64,000 nucleotides of DNA from an uncultured Acidimicrobiales bacterium (GCA_937976305.1 CALJSB010000060.1:1-64000), one strand, 5' to 3'; positions 15,278 through 23,768 are shown, numbered from the stretch's first letter. Notes: generated by a model from the sequence alone, not told the origin. Translations and numbers: made by a program.

Positions 15278-16642
15278 TCAGAGACTCTCGATCAGCTTCG
15301 CCACCCGTTCGTCCTCGTGTCGGAACGGGTCCTTGCAGAGCACGGTGCGTTGCGCTTGATCGTTGAGCTTCAGGTGCACCCAGTCGACGGTGTAGTCGCG
15401 CTTGCGTTCCTTGGCCCGCTGGATGAACTCACCTCGCAGCTTGGCCCGAGTGGTCTGGGGTGGGGTCTCGACTGCGTCGTGCATCTCGGCGTCGGTGAGG
15501 GTGCGCTCGACCATGTCGCGATCCTGGAGCTTGTAGAACAGTCCCTGGTCGCGGCGTACGTCGTGGTACTGGAGATCGAGCAACTGCACACGAGCGTGGC
15601 TGAGCGGGAGGTCGTGCTTGGTTCGATATGCGTCGATCAAATTGTGTTTGATCACCCAGTCGAGCTCTCGATCGAGCTTGAAGGGATCGGTCTCGAGGTG
15701 CGTCATGACGTGCTTCCACATCTCGAGCGCCTTCATCTCGTCGTCGGGAAGGCCCTTCGTGTCTGCGTAGCGGATGGCTCGATTCAGATACTCAGACTGA
15801 ATGTCGAGCGCTGAGGCTTCGCGCCCGTTGGCGAGACGCACCTTGCGGGTCATGTCGAGATCGTGGCTGATCTCGCGGATGGCCCGGATCGGGTTTTCGA
15901 GTGTCATGTCTCGAAGCACGCACGACGGGTCTTCGACCATTCGCAGCAGAATCGCCATGGCACCGACCTTCAGATAGGTCGTGTACTCGCTCATGTTCGA
16001 GTCGCCGACGATCACGTGGAGTCGGCGGAAGTGCTCAGCATCGGCGTGCGGCTCGTCGCGGGTGTTGATGATCGGCCGGCTCCGGGTGGTGGCCGACGAC
16101 ACGCCCTCCCAGATGTGTTCGGCTCGCTGGCTCACCGCAAACATGGCGCCGCGGGCCGTTTGCAGCACTTTGCCTGCCCCGGCGTAGATCTGTCGGCTCA
16201 CGAGGAACGGGATGAGGATCTCGGAGTAATGGGCCAAGTCGTCGTTGCGTGACGTGAGGTAGTTCTCGTGGCAGCCGTAGCTGTTGCCGGCCGAATCGGT
16301 GTTGTTCTTGAACAGGTGGATCGTGCCCCGGATGCCCTCGTCGCGGAGCCGTTCTTCGGCCGAGTCGAGGAGTTGTTCGAGGATCCGCTCCCCCGCCTTG
16401 TCGTGGACCACGACTTCGCCGATGGAATCGCACTCGGCCGTTGCGTACTCGGGGTGGCTACCGACATCGAGGTAGAGACGGGCACCATTCACCAGAAAGA
16501 CGTTCGATGAACGCCCCCACGACACGACACGCCTGAAGAGATACCGAGCAACTTCGTCTGGGCTCAGCCGCCGCTGACCCCGCAAGGTACAGGTGACGCC
16601 GTATTCGGTTTCGATCCCGTAGATCCGTCGCTGGTGCTCCAC
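15278..16642 (-). CDS. pafA: Pup--protein ligase PafA
   Basis: 454 aa from GTG 16642. It has the glutamine-synthetase-like fold of Pup ligases: GIETEYGV (Mg/ATP Glu near 11), [16 protein letters not shown] with catalytic Asp59, [20 protein letters not shown], and [20 protein letters not shown]. It lacks the extra loop present in Dop. It forms the isopeptide bond between the Pup C-terminal glutamate and substrate lysines using ATP. The -10 TAGGTT lies 6 nt before the start and inside the stop region of the preceding acetyltransferase gene. Confidence 0.97.
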   Translation of the reverse strand: MEHQRRIYGIETEYGVTCTLRGQRRLSPDEVARYLFRRVVSWGRSSNVFLVNGARLYLDVGSHPEYATAECDSIGEVVVHDKAGERILEQLLDSAEERLRDEGIRGTIHLFKNNTDSAGNSYGCHENYLTSRNDDLAHYSEILIPFLVSRQIYAGAGKVLQTARGAMFAVSQRAEHIWEGVSSATTRSRPIINTRDEPHADAEHFRRLHVIVGDSNMSEYTTYLKVGAMAILLRMVEDPSCVLRDMTLENPIRAIREISHDLDMTRKVRLANGREASALDIQSEYLNRAIRYADTKGLPDDEMKALEMWKHVMTHLETDPFKLDRELDWVIKHNLIDAYRTKHDLPLSHARVQLLDLQYHDVRRDQGLFYKLQDRDMVERTLTDAEMHDAVETPPQTTRAKLRGEFIQRAKERKRDYTVDWVHLKLNDQAQRTVLCKDPFRHEDERVAKLIESL

Positions 16643-16648
16643 GGCGTC

Positions 16649-16654
16649 AACCTA
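16649..16654 (-). promoter_or_regulatory. -10 element of pafA
   Basis: TAGGTT (minus strand) ends 6 nt before the GTG at 16642 and overlaps the stop codon of the acetyltransferase gene. This suggests a separate leaderless start for pafA inside the proteasome cluster. Confidence 0.5.
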
Positions 16655-17263
16655 GCCGGAGTCAGCCGATGTCCCCGCCTCAGGCCCCTGCTGGTCTTCG
16701 TCGTCGAAGGCAAACCAACGAGCAGTGACGTGCTGACCGTCTGGCAGCGTCAGAGGCCCCTCGTGATAGGGGTAACCCGCCAGCTTTTCGAGAATGGATC
16801 GCATCGCCAGATTGTCTTTCGAGCAGCCAGCGATGACACGGCGGCACCCAGCGTCGAGCATGAAGCCAACGGCCAGGGCAGTGGCTTCGGTGCCGATGCC
16901 TCGCCGCTGCTGGTCTTCTCGCACCATGATCCCAAGCTCGAGGGCCGGTAGCGGCTCGTGTTCTCGCTCAGCTGGCCAGAAGGAAACGATCGCCACGATT
17001 CGATCGCTGGCCAGGTCACACACGCCAAACTCCAACAGACCGGGCCGGGGCTCGGTGCTGTTCGATCGCACGGCGCCGCTTGCGTTGAGGTTCGACGCCG
17101 AGTTGACCGCCTCGACATCCGACCAATCCGTGATGGCCATCTGTCGTAGGCCGACACGATGCCCCGTGACCAACAGCGCTCGTGCTTCCACGTTGGCGAG
17201 GCGTGGCAGCGCGAAAAGTACAAGCGTCCCCAGGAGGAACAGCGGAAAGCCGATTCCTGCCAC
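16652..17263 (-). CDS. GNAT-family acetyltransferase, possibly membrane-anchored
   Basis: 203 aa from GTG 17263, 11 bp after the prcA stop. The GNAT domain is clear: VTGHRVGLRQMAITDWSDVE at the start, LELGIMVREDQQRRGIGTEA with the acetyl-CoA loop QQRRGIGT, then CSKDNLAMRSILEKLAGY, a RimJ-like arrangement. With this start the protein begins with a hydrophobic stretch (FPLFLLGTLVLFALPRLA) that could anchor it. An internal GTG at 17191 would give a soluble 179-aa GNAT. I cannot decide between them from sequence alone. It sits between prcA and pafA, where mycobacteria have unrelated genes; its substrate is unknown. Confidence 0.8.
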   Translation of the reverse strand: MAGIGFPLFLLGTLVLFALPRLANVEARALLVTGHRVGLRQMAITDWSDVEAVNSASNLNASGAVRSNSTEPRPGLLEFGVCDLASDRIVAIVSFWPAEREHEPLPALELGIMVREDQQRRGIGTEATALAVGFMLDAGCRRVIAGCSKDNLAMRSILEKLAGYPYHEGPLTLPDGQHVTARWFAFDDEDQQGPEAGTSADSG

Positions 17264-17274
17264 CCAGAGGAAGC

Positions 17275-17952
17275 TCAGCTCAGCAGGCCCGAGATCTCGT
17301 CGTTTTCGAGCCTACGAAAGCGTCGGCCGGACCCCGGGCGCTCGAGGACGGCAACTTCGAGCTCTTCGGCGCTGAGAGAGCGCTCAGGGCCTGACAGCGC
17401 CGCCTCGGCGGCCGCCAAGGCACCACCAACGTCGAGCCCGTCCAGGTTGGCCTCAGCCAGCCGCGTGCGGATCGCTTCGGCATCGCCACCAACGGCCGCA
17501 AAGCCGTCTTCATCGGTGACCGACCCGTCGTAGCGGATGTGGAAGAGTCGGTCGCCCTCGGGCTCCCAGCCCACAGAGGCCACCAAGATTTCCACCTCGA
17601 GCGGTTTCATCTCGTTGGTGAAGATCTGGCCGAGCATCTGTGCGTATTGGTTGGCCAGCGCTTGGGAGTCGACATCGTCGCGGCTGTAGGTGTAGCCCTT
17701 TGTGTCTGCGTGGCGAATCCCGGCAATACGGAGCTGGTCGTACTCGTTGTAGCGACCAACGCCGGCGAACGCGATCCGGTCATAGATCTCAGAGATCTTG
17801 CGGAGATTGCGGGAAGGATTCTCGGCAACAAGCAGGATGCCTTCGGCGTACTCGACGGCGACGAGGCTGCGGCCTCGGGCGATGCCCTTCTGTGCGTAGT
17901 CGGCCCGATCCTTCATCATCTGCTCGGGAGCGACGTAGTACGGCATGCTCAT
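17275..17952 (-). CDS. prcA: 20S proteasome alpha subunit PrcA
   Basis: 225 aa. The N-terminal PYYVAPEQMMKDRADYAQKG is the alpha-type H0 helix with the gate-forming extension, followed by ARGRSLVAVEYAEGILLVAE, the proteasome fold. It has no catalytic threonine. Seven-membered PrcA rings cap the PrcB rings and dock the Arc ATPase. Its ATG overlaps the prcB stop by 4 bp. The C-terminal ~35 residues are Glu/Arg-rich and probably flexible. An in-frame ATG two codons downstream is an equally possible start. Confidence 0.96.
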   Translation of the reverse strand: MSMPYYVAPEQMMKDRADYAQKGIARGRSLVAVEYAEGILLVAENPSRNLRKISEIYDRIAFAGVGRYNEYDQLRIAGIRHADTKGYTYSRDDVDSQALANQYAQMLGQIFTNEMKPLEVEILVASVGWEPEGDRLFHIRYDGSVTDEDGFAAVGGDAEAIRTRLAEANLDGLDVGGALAAAEAALSGPERSLSAEELEVAVLERPGSGRRFRRLENDEISGLLS

Positions 17953-18809
17953 ACTGAACCTCCTCCGGTGGTGATCTCGGGGTTCGTCCCGTCGTTGTCG
18001 ACGTACTCGGCGACGATGGCAGCGAAGCGATCAGCGATCTCTGACTCCTCGACGTGTTGGTAGCCATCTGCGTCGATGGTGGCGACGATTGGATAGATGC
18101 CACGCATCGAGTCGGGTCCGCCGGTGGCGGAGTCGTCGTCGGCGGCCACGAACAGCGAACGGATCAAGAGATTGACCGTGGCGTCGCGATCGAGGTCGCC
18201 AGCCTTACCGAGCTTGATGACGGTGCGAGCGTGCAGGCTGCCGGAGCCTGACGCGATGTAGTCCTCTTCTTCATACCGGCCACCGGTGACGTCGTAGGCA
18301 AACAGGCGACCCCGGTCACGGCGGCGATCAAAGCCAGCGAACAAGGGCACGACGGCCATGCCCTGCATGGCGGCCGGGAGGTGATTGCGAACCATCATCG
18401 ACAGCTGATTGGCCTTGCCCTCGAGCGAGAGCGTGTGACCCTCGACCTTTTCGTAGTGCTCGAGCTGGAGCTGGAAGAGCTTGACCATCTCGATTGCGGG
18501 GCCCGCCGCACCAGCAATGGCGACCCCAGACCAGCGATCGGCGGGAAACACCTTCTGCATGGTGCGATGGCTGATGAGGTTGCCCGAGGTCGCCCGGCGG
18601 TCACCGGCGATGATGACGCCCCCGTCGTAGCGAGACGCCACAACGGTGGTGCCATGAGAGATCTCGACTTCGGAGGATCGGGCGCCTGCTCGCAACGATT
18701 CTTCGAGGGCACGCTCGACTGCATAGCTCGGGTCGAGCTCGAGCCGGCTGAGCAAGCCAGTAAAGGAGGGACCCGGATCGTCCGACGTACTGAATAGCGG
18801 TAATGTCAC
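17949..18809 (-). CDS. prcB: 20S proteasome beta subunit PrcB
   Basis: 286 aa from GTG 18809. A propeptide of 53 residues ends at SSEVEISHG; autocleavage would expose Thr54 (TTVVASRYDGG) as the catalytic N-terminal nucleophile. Asp and Lys of the active site are in GDRRATSGN and the QKVFPAD strand. Later GSGSLHARTVIKLG and GGPDSMRGIYPIVATIDADG match actinobacterial beta subunits. It is the first gene of prcB-prcA, but unlike the common actinobacterial order it is not preceded by pup; a plus-strand island intervenes. A TAAGTT -10 lies 6 nt upstream. Confidence 0.97.
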   Translation of the reverse strand: MTLPLFSTSDDPGPSFTGLLSRLELDPSYAVERALEESLRAGARSSEVEISHGTTVVASRYDGGVIIAGDRRATSGNLISHRTMQKVFPADRWSGVAIAGAAGPAIEMVKLFQLQLEHYEKVEGHTLSLEGKANQLSMMVRNHLPAAMQGMAVVPLFAGFDRRRDRGRLFAYDVTGGRYEEEDYIASGSGSLHARTVIKLGKAGDLDRDATVNLLIRSLFVAADDDSATGGPDSMRGIYPIVATIDADGYQHVEESEIADRFAAIVAEYVDNDGTNPEITTGGGSV

Positions 18810-18815
18810 CTGCTT

Positions 18816-18821
18816 AACTTA
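18816..18821 (-). promoter_or_regulatory. -10 element of prcB
   Basis: TAAGTT (minus strand) ends 6 nt before the GTG at 18809; no Shine-Dalgarno is seen. This gives prcBA its own promoter, needed because pup is about 3.2 kb away. Confidence 0.5.
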
Positions 18822-18863
18822 GCGGGCCGTTTTGGCCACGTGTGACCTCCACCGTCGAACTCG

Positions 18864-19685
18864 ATGTCAGACACTTTCCACTCACGAACCGAAATGTCGG
18901 CCCCGACGCCCGATTCGGGCGGTGGGCAAATAGCTCATGGCGAAGAAGTCGCCGTGGTGGATCATGGACCCATGGGCCGGCCGAATCTCTTCGCCGTTGC
19001 TGGTGTTGCCATTGCGTTGGTGGTCGGCACCTTGGCACTCGGGTTCTTCAGCCTTCTCGACCCTGTCAAGGACGTCGATCGTGCGGTCTACAGCGCATCG
19101 TTGAGCGTTCTTCAGGCAATTCCCGGAGCGGTTTCCGCTTCCGAGTTCGTCACCTCGCTCGGGTCGATTCCCGTGAATTACGGCATGGCGCTCGGTGGCG
19201 CGTTCGCTGTGTGGCTCCAACGACGGCGCATCGGCGTGCCGGTGCTCATCGTCGTCACGCTGCTTGCCACCCACGTCCTGCAGAAGCTCACCATCGGGGT
19301 GGTCGACGGCATGATTCCGGTCGACGATCGCATCATCGGCGCCGCTGGGCCGTACTACTCGGGCGGCGTCGCTCGGGTAGTTGTGCTCGCTGGCATTTTG
19401 GCCTCAGCGACCCTCGTCCGCTCAGCCAAATCTGACCGGCTCGTGTGGCAACTGGCCATCGGCCTCGGAGTTGTCGAGGCGCTCACCCGTTTGGTCCTCG
19501 GCCGCCATTGGCCGATCGACCTGATCGCCTCGTTCCCGATCGGGTTGACCACGGTGTGGTTGTTCCGGCAGGGCCAACTGTGGCTTGAGAGCTTCGAGCG
19601 CCCGATCGGACCAAACGCAGTCCAGAAAGTCTCGCCGGGAGAACCGACATCAGCGGTAACGTCGGTCCATGGCGACAGACGCTGA
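18864..19685 (+). CDS. PAP2-like integral membrane protein
   Basis: 273 aa with about five or six membrane spans ([20 protein letters not shown], then [20 protein letters not shown] and others). The segment [20 protein letters not shown] resembles the third phosphatase motif of PAP2 enzymes (SRxxxGxHxxxD), with Arg and His retained. The second motif (PSGH) is not recognisable; [10 protein letters not shown] is at the corresponding place. It may therefore be a divergent phosphatidate or undecaprenyl-pyrophosphate phosphatase or a non-catalytic relative. ATG 18864 and an ATG ten codons later are both possible. Its 3' end overlaps the dapD start by 17 bp. Confidence 0.72.
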   Translation: MSDTFHSRTEMSAPTPDSGGGQIAHGEEVAVVDHGPMGRPNLFAVAGVAIALVVGTLALGFFSLLDPVKDVDRAVYSASLSVLQAIPGAVSASEFVTSLGSIPVNYGMALGGAFAVWLQRRRIGVPVLIVVTLLATHVLQKLTIGVVDGMIPVDDRIIGAAGPYYSGGVARVVVLAGILASATLVRSAKSDRLVWQLAIGLGVVEALTRLVLGRHWPIDLIASFPIGLTTVWLFRQGQLWLESFERPIGPNAVQKVSPGEPTSAVTSVHGDRR

Positions 19686-20820
19686 CACCGCAACCCAGTT
19701 CTCTTCCGTAGACGACATCAACGACGCCCGCATCGCTCTCGAAGCGGCGATCAACGGATATGCCGCTCCGGCTGCCTATGCCGTTGGGGTCGCCACCATC
19801 GGCACGTCGGGCGACGTGCTCGACGTGTCGTACCCGCACGTCAACGCAGGCGAACACCTCTACACCGCAGCCGTCATGGCGACAGTGGTTGGTCACAGCA
19901 GCGGAACCGCCAGCTATCGAATCAGCGGCGACCAGCTCCGCGAAGCGCTGGCGATGATTGCGCCCGCCGAGGCAGTCGACATTCCTCACCCAAACGGTGC
20001 TGCGTGGCGAGGACTCCTCGAGATTGCGGACGCCCCTGCTGCTGGCGGTACACGCCAACTCGTGGTGGCGTTCCTTGGCGACACCTCTGATGCGCCGATC
20101 GACGCTATCGACGCCTACCTGCGGCTCCATCTGCTGTCGCATCGAGCCTTCCAACCCGGCCAGATCATGATGGACGGCGTGTTTGGCGTCCTCACCAACG
20201 TCGTGTGGACCAACCTTGGGCCGTTCGAGGTCGAGGGCTTCGAGCTCGCTCGACTCAAGAAGAAGGCCGAGGGCCAAAACGTCGAGGTACGTCTCATCGA
20301 CAAGTTCCCGGCCATGCTCGACTACGTGATCCCCTCGGGTGTTCGCATTGCCGATGGCAATCGAGTGCGACTCGGCGCCCACCTCGCCGAGGGCACCACT
20401 GTGATGCACGAGGGCTTCTGCAATTTCAATGCCGGCACGCTTGGGTCATCGATGGTCGAAGGACGGATCTCGGCTGGGGTTGTTGTCGACGCCGGCAGCG
20501 ACATCGGCGGCGGCGCTTCGATCCAGGGCACGCTCTCGGGCGGCGGCACCGAAGTGATCAGCATTGGCAAGGACTGCCTCCTCGGCGCCAACGCCGGCAT
20601 CGGGATCTCGCTCGGCGACAACTGCATTGTCGAAGCCGGGCTCTATGTCACGGCCGGCACGCTGGTGTCGATGCCAGACAACTCGATCCGCAAGGCACGC
20701 GAGCTCTCCGGCGCCAGCGGCCTGCTCTTCCGCCGCAACTCGCTCAGTGGCGAAGTCGAGGCACTCGCCCGCGACGGCGCCAGCTGGAAGGGCCTCAACG
20801 AGTCCCTCCACGACAACTAA
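19669..20820 (+). CDS. dapD: 2,3,4,5-tetrahydropyridine-2,6-dicarboxylate N-succinyltransferase
   Basis: 383 aa, actinobacterial-type DapD with about 65 extra N-terminal residues relative to mycobacterial enzymes. The core is highly conserved: [49 protein letters not shown], the left-handed beta-helix run from [15 protein letters not shown] to [20 protein letters not shown], and the C-terminal [19 protein letters not shown]. It uses succinyl-CoA to acylate tetrahydrodipicolinate in the lysine/meso-diaminopimelate pathway. It is cotranscribed with the PAP2-like gene. Two palindromic repeats follow within 10 bp of its stop. Confidence 0.97.
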   Translation: MATDADTATQFSSVDDINDARIALEAAINGYAAPAAYAVGVATIGTSGDVLDVSYPHVNAGEHLYTAAVMATVVGHSSGTASYRISGDQLREALAMIAPAEAVDIPHPNGAAWRGLLEIADAPAAGGTRQLVVAFLGDTSDAPIDAIDAYLRLHLLSHRAFQPGQIMMDGVFGVLTNVVWTNLGPFEVEGFELARLKKKAEGQNVEVRLIDKFPAMLDYVIPSGVRIADGNRVRLGAHLAEGTTVMHEGFCNFNAGTLGSSMVEGRISAGVVVDAGSDIGGGASIQGTLSGGGTEVISIGKDCLLGANAGIGISLGDNCIVEAGLYVTAGTLVSMPDNSIRKARELSGASGLLFRRNSLSGEVEALARDGASWKGLNESLHDN

Positions 20821-20828
20821 CAAATCCG

Positions 20829-20874
20829 TTCTGGAGTGCCCCACCGGCGTTTCCGCCGGTACCCGCCTCCAGTT
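20829..20874. repeat. 46-nt palindromic repeat, copy 1
   Basis: It begins TTCTGGAGTGCCCCACCGGC and ends GCCTCCAGTT. An outer stem CTGGAG/CTCCAG and an inner stem ACCGGC/GCCGGT enclose a 6-nt loop. It lies 8 bp after the dapD stop. See copy 2 (20891-20936) and copy 3 (21935-21980). Confidence 0.9.
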
Positions 20875-20890
20875 CGCAGCACCGTCCCGA

Positions 20891-20936
20891 TTCTGGAGTG
20901 CCCCACCGGCTGTTTTGCCGGTACAAGCCTCCAGAA
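20891..20936. repeat. 46-nt palindromic repeat, copy 2
   Basis: It shares its first 20 nt exactly with copy 1 at a period of 62 bp. The outer stem is lengthened to 8 bp (TTCTGGAG/CTCCAGAA) and the inner stem ACCGGC/GCCGGT encloses TGTTTT. Loop changes with preserved stems suggest selection on the structure. Confidence 0.9.
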
Positions 20937-20960
20937 CAGGTGACGACGGACCTGCGCCAG

Positions 20961-20991
20961 TAGCGTTTTGATGCATCGCACTCCTGAGTGC
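20961..20991 (+). promoter_or_regulatory. Promoter and palindromic operator candidate of the AbiEi/DUF559-like gene
   Basis: A -10-like TAGCGT (20961-20966) is followed, within the presumed leader, by a perfect 14-nt palindrome GCACTCCTGAGTGC (20978-20991). The coding ATG at 21022 has its own Shine-Dalgarno (AAGGAC, 21009-21014). The palindrome sits where an autoregulatory HTH protein could block transcription. Confidence 0.45.
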
Positions 20992-21021
20992 CTCGTCAGA
21001 GGACCAACAAGGACGTGCAAC

Positions 21022-21969
21022 ATGACACTCGAGTACGACCGGATAATCGTCGAACTCGCCTCCGCCAACGACGGCATCGTCACCTGGGACAACCTCCGCG
21101 CAAGCGGCATCGGCGACCGGGCAATTCGCAACCGGATCAACGGGTTGCTGCAGCCCATCGCCCGCGGTGTCTACATGATCGGTGACCCGACCGAACGAGC
21201 CTGGCTCCGAGCAGCGCTCACTGCCACACCAGGCGGGGTCGTTGCCGGTCTGAGTGCCGCCAAGCTGCACGGTTTGCCAACGGTGCCTCCACAGATACCA
21301 ACGATCCTGGCCCCTCACGGCACCACGATCCGAGGCGAAATCGATGCGGTGCATCATCGTCAGACGCGGTGGCTACCCCCAGAAGATCAAACCGAACGCA
21401 ATGGGTTTCCAGTTACGTCAGTTGAGCGCACGTTGTGTGACCTCGCGACGAAGCTGTTTCGTCGACAGCTACGCCACGCGGTCGAGTGGAGCATCACCGA
21501 GAACAAGATGAGCGTCGAGTCGTTTCAAGCCTGCGTTCGGGGTTTCGCACGTCGAGGGCGGCCCGGGAGCACGGCTGTTCGCATCGCCGCAATCGACCTT
21601 CTGAACGACGAACCGATTGTTGCATCCGAACTCGAGAGACGGGCGGTCGAACTCTTCCGGAGAGCCCATCTCCCACGGTTCGAGGCCCAGTTTCGGCCCC
21701 CGTGGTACGACGGCGTCACCGGGATCGTCGATGTTGCATGGCCGAGGCACCGACTGATCGTCGAACTCGACGGTCGTCGCTGGCACAGCACCTCAGCAGC
21801 AATGACAAACGATCGCGCTCGTGACCGACGAGCGGCCGCCGCCGGTTGGCGCGTGCTTCGATTCGGATGGCAGGAGGTGAACGAACGGCCAGCGCTTGTC
21901 GTTCGTGAGATCTCTGCGCTGATCTTCCGCCCCGTACTGGAGTCCCCTACCGGCCCTTTCGCCGCCTAA
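21022..21969 (+). CDS. AbiEi-type HTH plus DUF559/Vsr-like nuclease-fold protein
   Basis: 315 aa from ATG 21022, supported by AAGGAC 7 nt upstream. The N-terminal ~70 residues (NDGIVTWDNLRASGIGDRAI, RNRINGLLQPIARGVYMIG) match the AbiEi antitoxin-type winged helix. The middle (VVAGLSAAKLHGLP, TSVERTLCDLATKL) fits AbiEi-like C-domains. The last ~90 residues (TGIVDVAWPRHRLIVELDGR, WHSTSAAMTNDRARDRRAAA, GWRVLRFGW) are a DUF559/Vsr-like endonuclease fold with D...ELDG...W. The final codons are encoded by a palindromic repeat. No toxin partner is adjacent. Sporadically distributed relatives are usually of unknown function. Confidence 0.85.
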   Translation: MTLEYDRIIVELASANDGIVTWDNLRASGIGDRAIRNRINGLLQPIARGVYMIGDPTERAWLRAALTATPGGVVAGLSAAKLHGLPTVPPQIPTILAPHGTTIRGEIDAVHHRQTRWLPPEDQTERNGFPVTSVERTLCDLATKLFRRQLRHAVEWSITENKMSVESFQACVRGFARRGRPGSTAVRIAAIDLLNDEPIVASELERRAVELFRRAHLPRFEAQFRPPWYDGVTGIVDVAWPRHRLIVELDGRRWHSTSAAMTNDRARDRRAAAAGWRVLRFGWQEVNERPALVVREISALIFRPVLESPTGPFAA

Positions 21970-21980
21970 GCACTCCAGTT
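21935..21980. repeat. 46-nt palindromic repeat, copy 3 (degenerate), overlapping a gene end
   Basis: Same length as copies 1 and 2; begins TACTGGAGTCCCCTACCGGC. The outer stem is ACTGGAGT/ACTCCAGT (8 bp, using different pairs from copy 2) and the inner stem is reduced to CGGC/GCCG. It encodes the last residues and stop of the AbiEi/DUF559-like protein and ends 7 bp before the pup stop. Confidence 0.8.
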
Positions 21981-21986
21981 CGAGAT

Positions 21987-22181
21987 TTACTCGCCGCCTT
22001 TTTGGATGTAGCTCTTGACGAAGTCTTCGGCGTTGGTCTCGAGGACGTCGTCGATCTCATCGAGCAAGTCGTCGAGATCGGCCTTGAGCTTCTCGCCAGA
22101 CTCGCTCTTTGCTGCGACCTCTGAGACATCCTCTTCGTCTCGCCGGGCCGGCGACTTCTTGATCTGCTCTCGTTCAGCCAT
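21987..22181 (-). CDS. pup: Prokaryotic ubiquitin-like protein Pup
   Basis: 64 aa. The helical Pup core EKLKADLDDLLDEIDDVLET and the C-terminal NAEDFVKSYIQKGGE are diagnostic. It ends in Gly-Gly-Glu, the ligation-ready form, so it does not need deamidation of a terminal glutamine by Dop. The N-terminal disordered half threads into the Arc ATPase, and the central helix binds the Arc coiled coil. It lies 33 bp after dop on the same strand, with a weak AAGG-containing leader. Confidence 0.97.
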   Translation of the reverse strand: MAEREQIKKSPARRDEEDVSEVAAKSESGEKLKADLDDLLDEIDDVLETNAEDFVKSYIQKGGE

Positions 22182-22214
22182 CGAATTTCTCGCCTTCGTT
22201 TACGACGTGCTGGC

Positions 22215-23729
22215 TCAGGCGCCAAGCTTGTCGAGGAGTTCTACGATCGTTTCGCTTTCATCAATGAGCGAGCCGACATGTTCGAGCGTACCCCGAGCGG
22301 GCTCGAGCATGGGAACGCGGCGCAGTGGGTCATCTCCCACATCGAACACGATGGAGTCCCAGTTCGCCGCCACGACGCTGCTGGCGAACTTCTGCAGGCA
22401 ACGACCCCGGAAGTACGCCCGAGTGTCTGTTGGCGGATCATGACGAGCGGACTTCGCTTCAGTCTCATCAACAATGGTTTCGAGTCCAGCTCGAGCGGCC
22501 AGCGATTTCGTTGGTCGGAGGTCGTGGTATTGCAAGTCGAGCGCCCGCAATCGCGAGTCTCCCCAGTCGCAGTCGTGCCGCTCCCGGAACCCATCGATGA
22601 GGCGCTTCTTCGCCACCCAATCGACCTGACCGGCAACCGAGTCTGGGTCGGACTCGAGCCCGGTCAGCACTTGCTCCCAGCGCTCCAAGATCATCTCGCC
22701 GACCGTTTCACCGCCAACGGCATCGAGCCCATATCGGGCCGACCACTCCTTGGCCTGGGCCAGCAGATCGAACTGCATCTCGAGGGCCGTCATGGTGCCG
22801 CCGTCTTCGAGCTTGAGCGGCTGACGCAACGTGAGGTCGTGGCTCACCTGATGCATGGCGTGCACTGGATCGTCCAGTAAGTGGAAGCGCTCGACCGACT
22901 GATCTTCGAGCATGGCGAACAGGATGCAGGAGGTTCCGACCTTCAAGAAGGTGGCTACCTGCGACATGTTGGCATCGCCGACGATGACATGCAGGCGCCG
23001 ATAGCGCTGACTGTCCGCATGAGGTTCATCGCGGGTGTTGATGATGGGGCGCTTCAACGTGGTTTCGAGCCCGACCTCTTCTTCGAAGTGTTCGGCCCGT
23101 TGCGTGAGCTGATACGGCACATGGTTGGCACCAACGCCCGGAAGCTCGCTTCCGACCTTGCCGGAGCCGGTGAAGATCTGACGACTGACGAAGTGACCGG
23201 TTGCGCCGTTGATGATCTGCCCAAACGGCAGCGACCGGTCGAGCAGATAGTTCTCGTGGGTGCCGTAGGAGTTGCCCTTGCGGTCGCTGTTGTCCTTGTA
23301 CAGGATCACTTCCTGGCCGGGCGGCAGCGCGTTGGCGGCCTGTTCCATCGAGTCAATGGCGATCAGTTCGGCCGCTCGGTCATACAGAACGATCGACAGA
23401 GCATCGCGACACTCAGGTGTGCTGATCTCGGGGTGAGCGTGATCGACGTAGTAGCGGGCGCCGTTGGTCAGCACGGCGTTGACCAGATGGGTTTCGATCT
23501 CTGGCGGGAGCGCAAACTCAGGTGGCAAGAAATCGCGAGCGTCCGCTCCCGGAGTTTCGTCGATGAAGTCCCATGCGATCGGCGTCGAACGATCGTCGAG
23601 ACCACCGGGTTCTGAGCCAACGTATGCGTTGATGAGGAGCGATGAAGCCGAAACGGGGTTCCACTCGGTGGTCCCGCGGACCATGATCCCGAGTTCAGTT
23701 TCGATGCCGACGATCTTGGGAAGTGCCAT
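22215..23729 (-). CDS. dop: Depupylase/deamidase Dop
   Basis: 504 aa, paralogous to PafA. GIETELGI holds the ATP/Mg glutamate near residue 10; ARYYVDHAHPEISTPEC contains the nucleophilic Asp96; YKDNSDRKGNSYGTHENYLL and [20 protein letters not shown] complete the active site. The segment at about 38-80 (GLDDRSTPIAWDFIDETPGA and onward) is the Dop-specific loop that separates Dop from PafA. It removes Pup from conjugates, and in Pup-Gln organisms it also deamidates Pup; the latter is unnecessary here because Pup is encoded with a terminal Glu. Confidence 0.97.
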   Translation of the reverse strand: MALPKIVGIETELGIMVRGTTEWNPVSASSLLINAYVGSEPGGLDDRSTPIAWDFIDETPGADARDFLPPEFALPPEIETHLVNAVLTNGARYYVDHAHPEISTPECRDALSIVLYDRAAELIAIDSMEQAANALPPGQEVILYKDNSDRKGNSYGTHENYLLDRSLPFGQIINGATGHFVSRQIFTGSGKVGSELPGVGANHVPYQLTQRAEHFEEEVGLETTLKRPIINTRDEPHADSQRYRRLHVIVGDANMSQVATFLKVGTSCILFAMLEDQSVERFHLLDDPVHAMHQVSHDLTLRQPLKLEDGGTMTALEMQFDLLAQAKEWSARYGLDAVGGETVGEMILERWEQVLTGLESDPDSVAGQVDWVAKKRLIDGFRERHDCDWGDSRLRALDLQYHDLRPTKSLAARAGLETIVDETEAKSARHDPPTDTRAYFRGRCLQKFASSVVAANWDSIVFDVGDDPLRRVPMLEPARGTLEHVGSLIDESETIVELLDKLGA

Positions 23730-23737
23730 TGAGGCGC

Positions 23738-23743
23738 AGCCTA
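23738..23743 (-). promoter_or_regulatory. -10 element of dop-pup
   Basis: TAGGCT (minus strand) ends 8 nt before the ATG at 23729. No Shine-Dalgarno is visible, so a leaderless dop-pup message is likely. Confidence 0.5.
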
Positions 23744-23768
23744 GGCCCCCAAGGTGTCAGGTGCCTTC

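Noticed and set aside
19483-20409. 308-aa minus-strand frame opposite dapD
   Set aside because: dapD on the plus strand is unmistakable; this is its complement.
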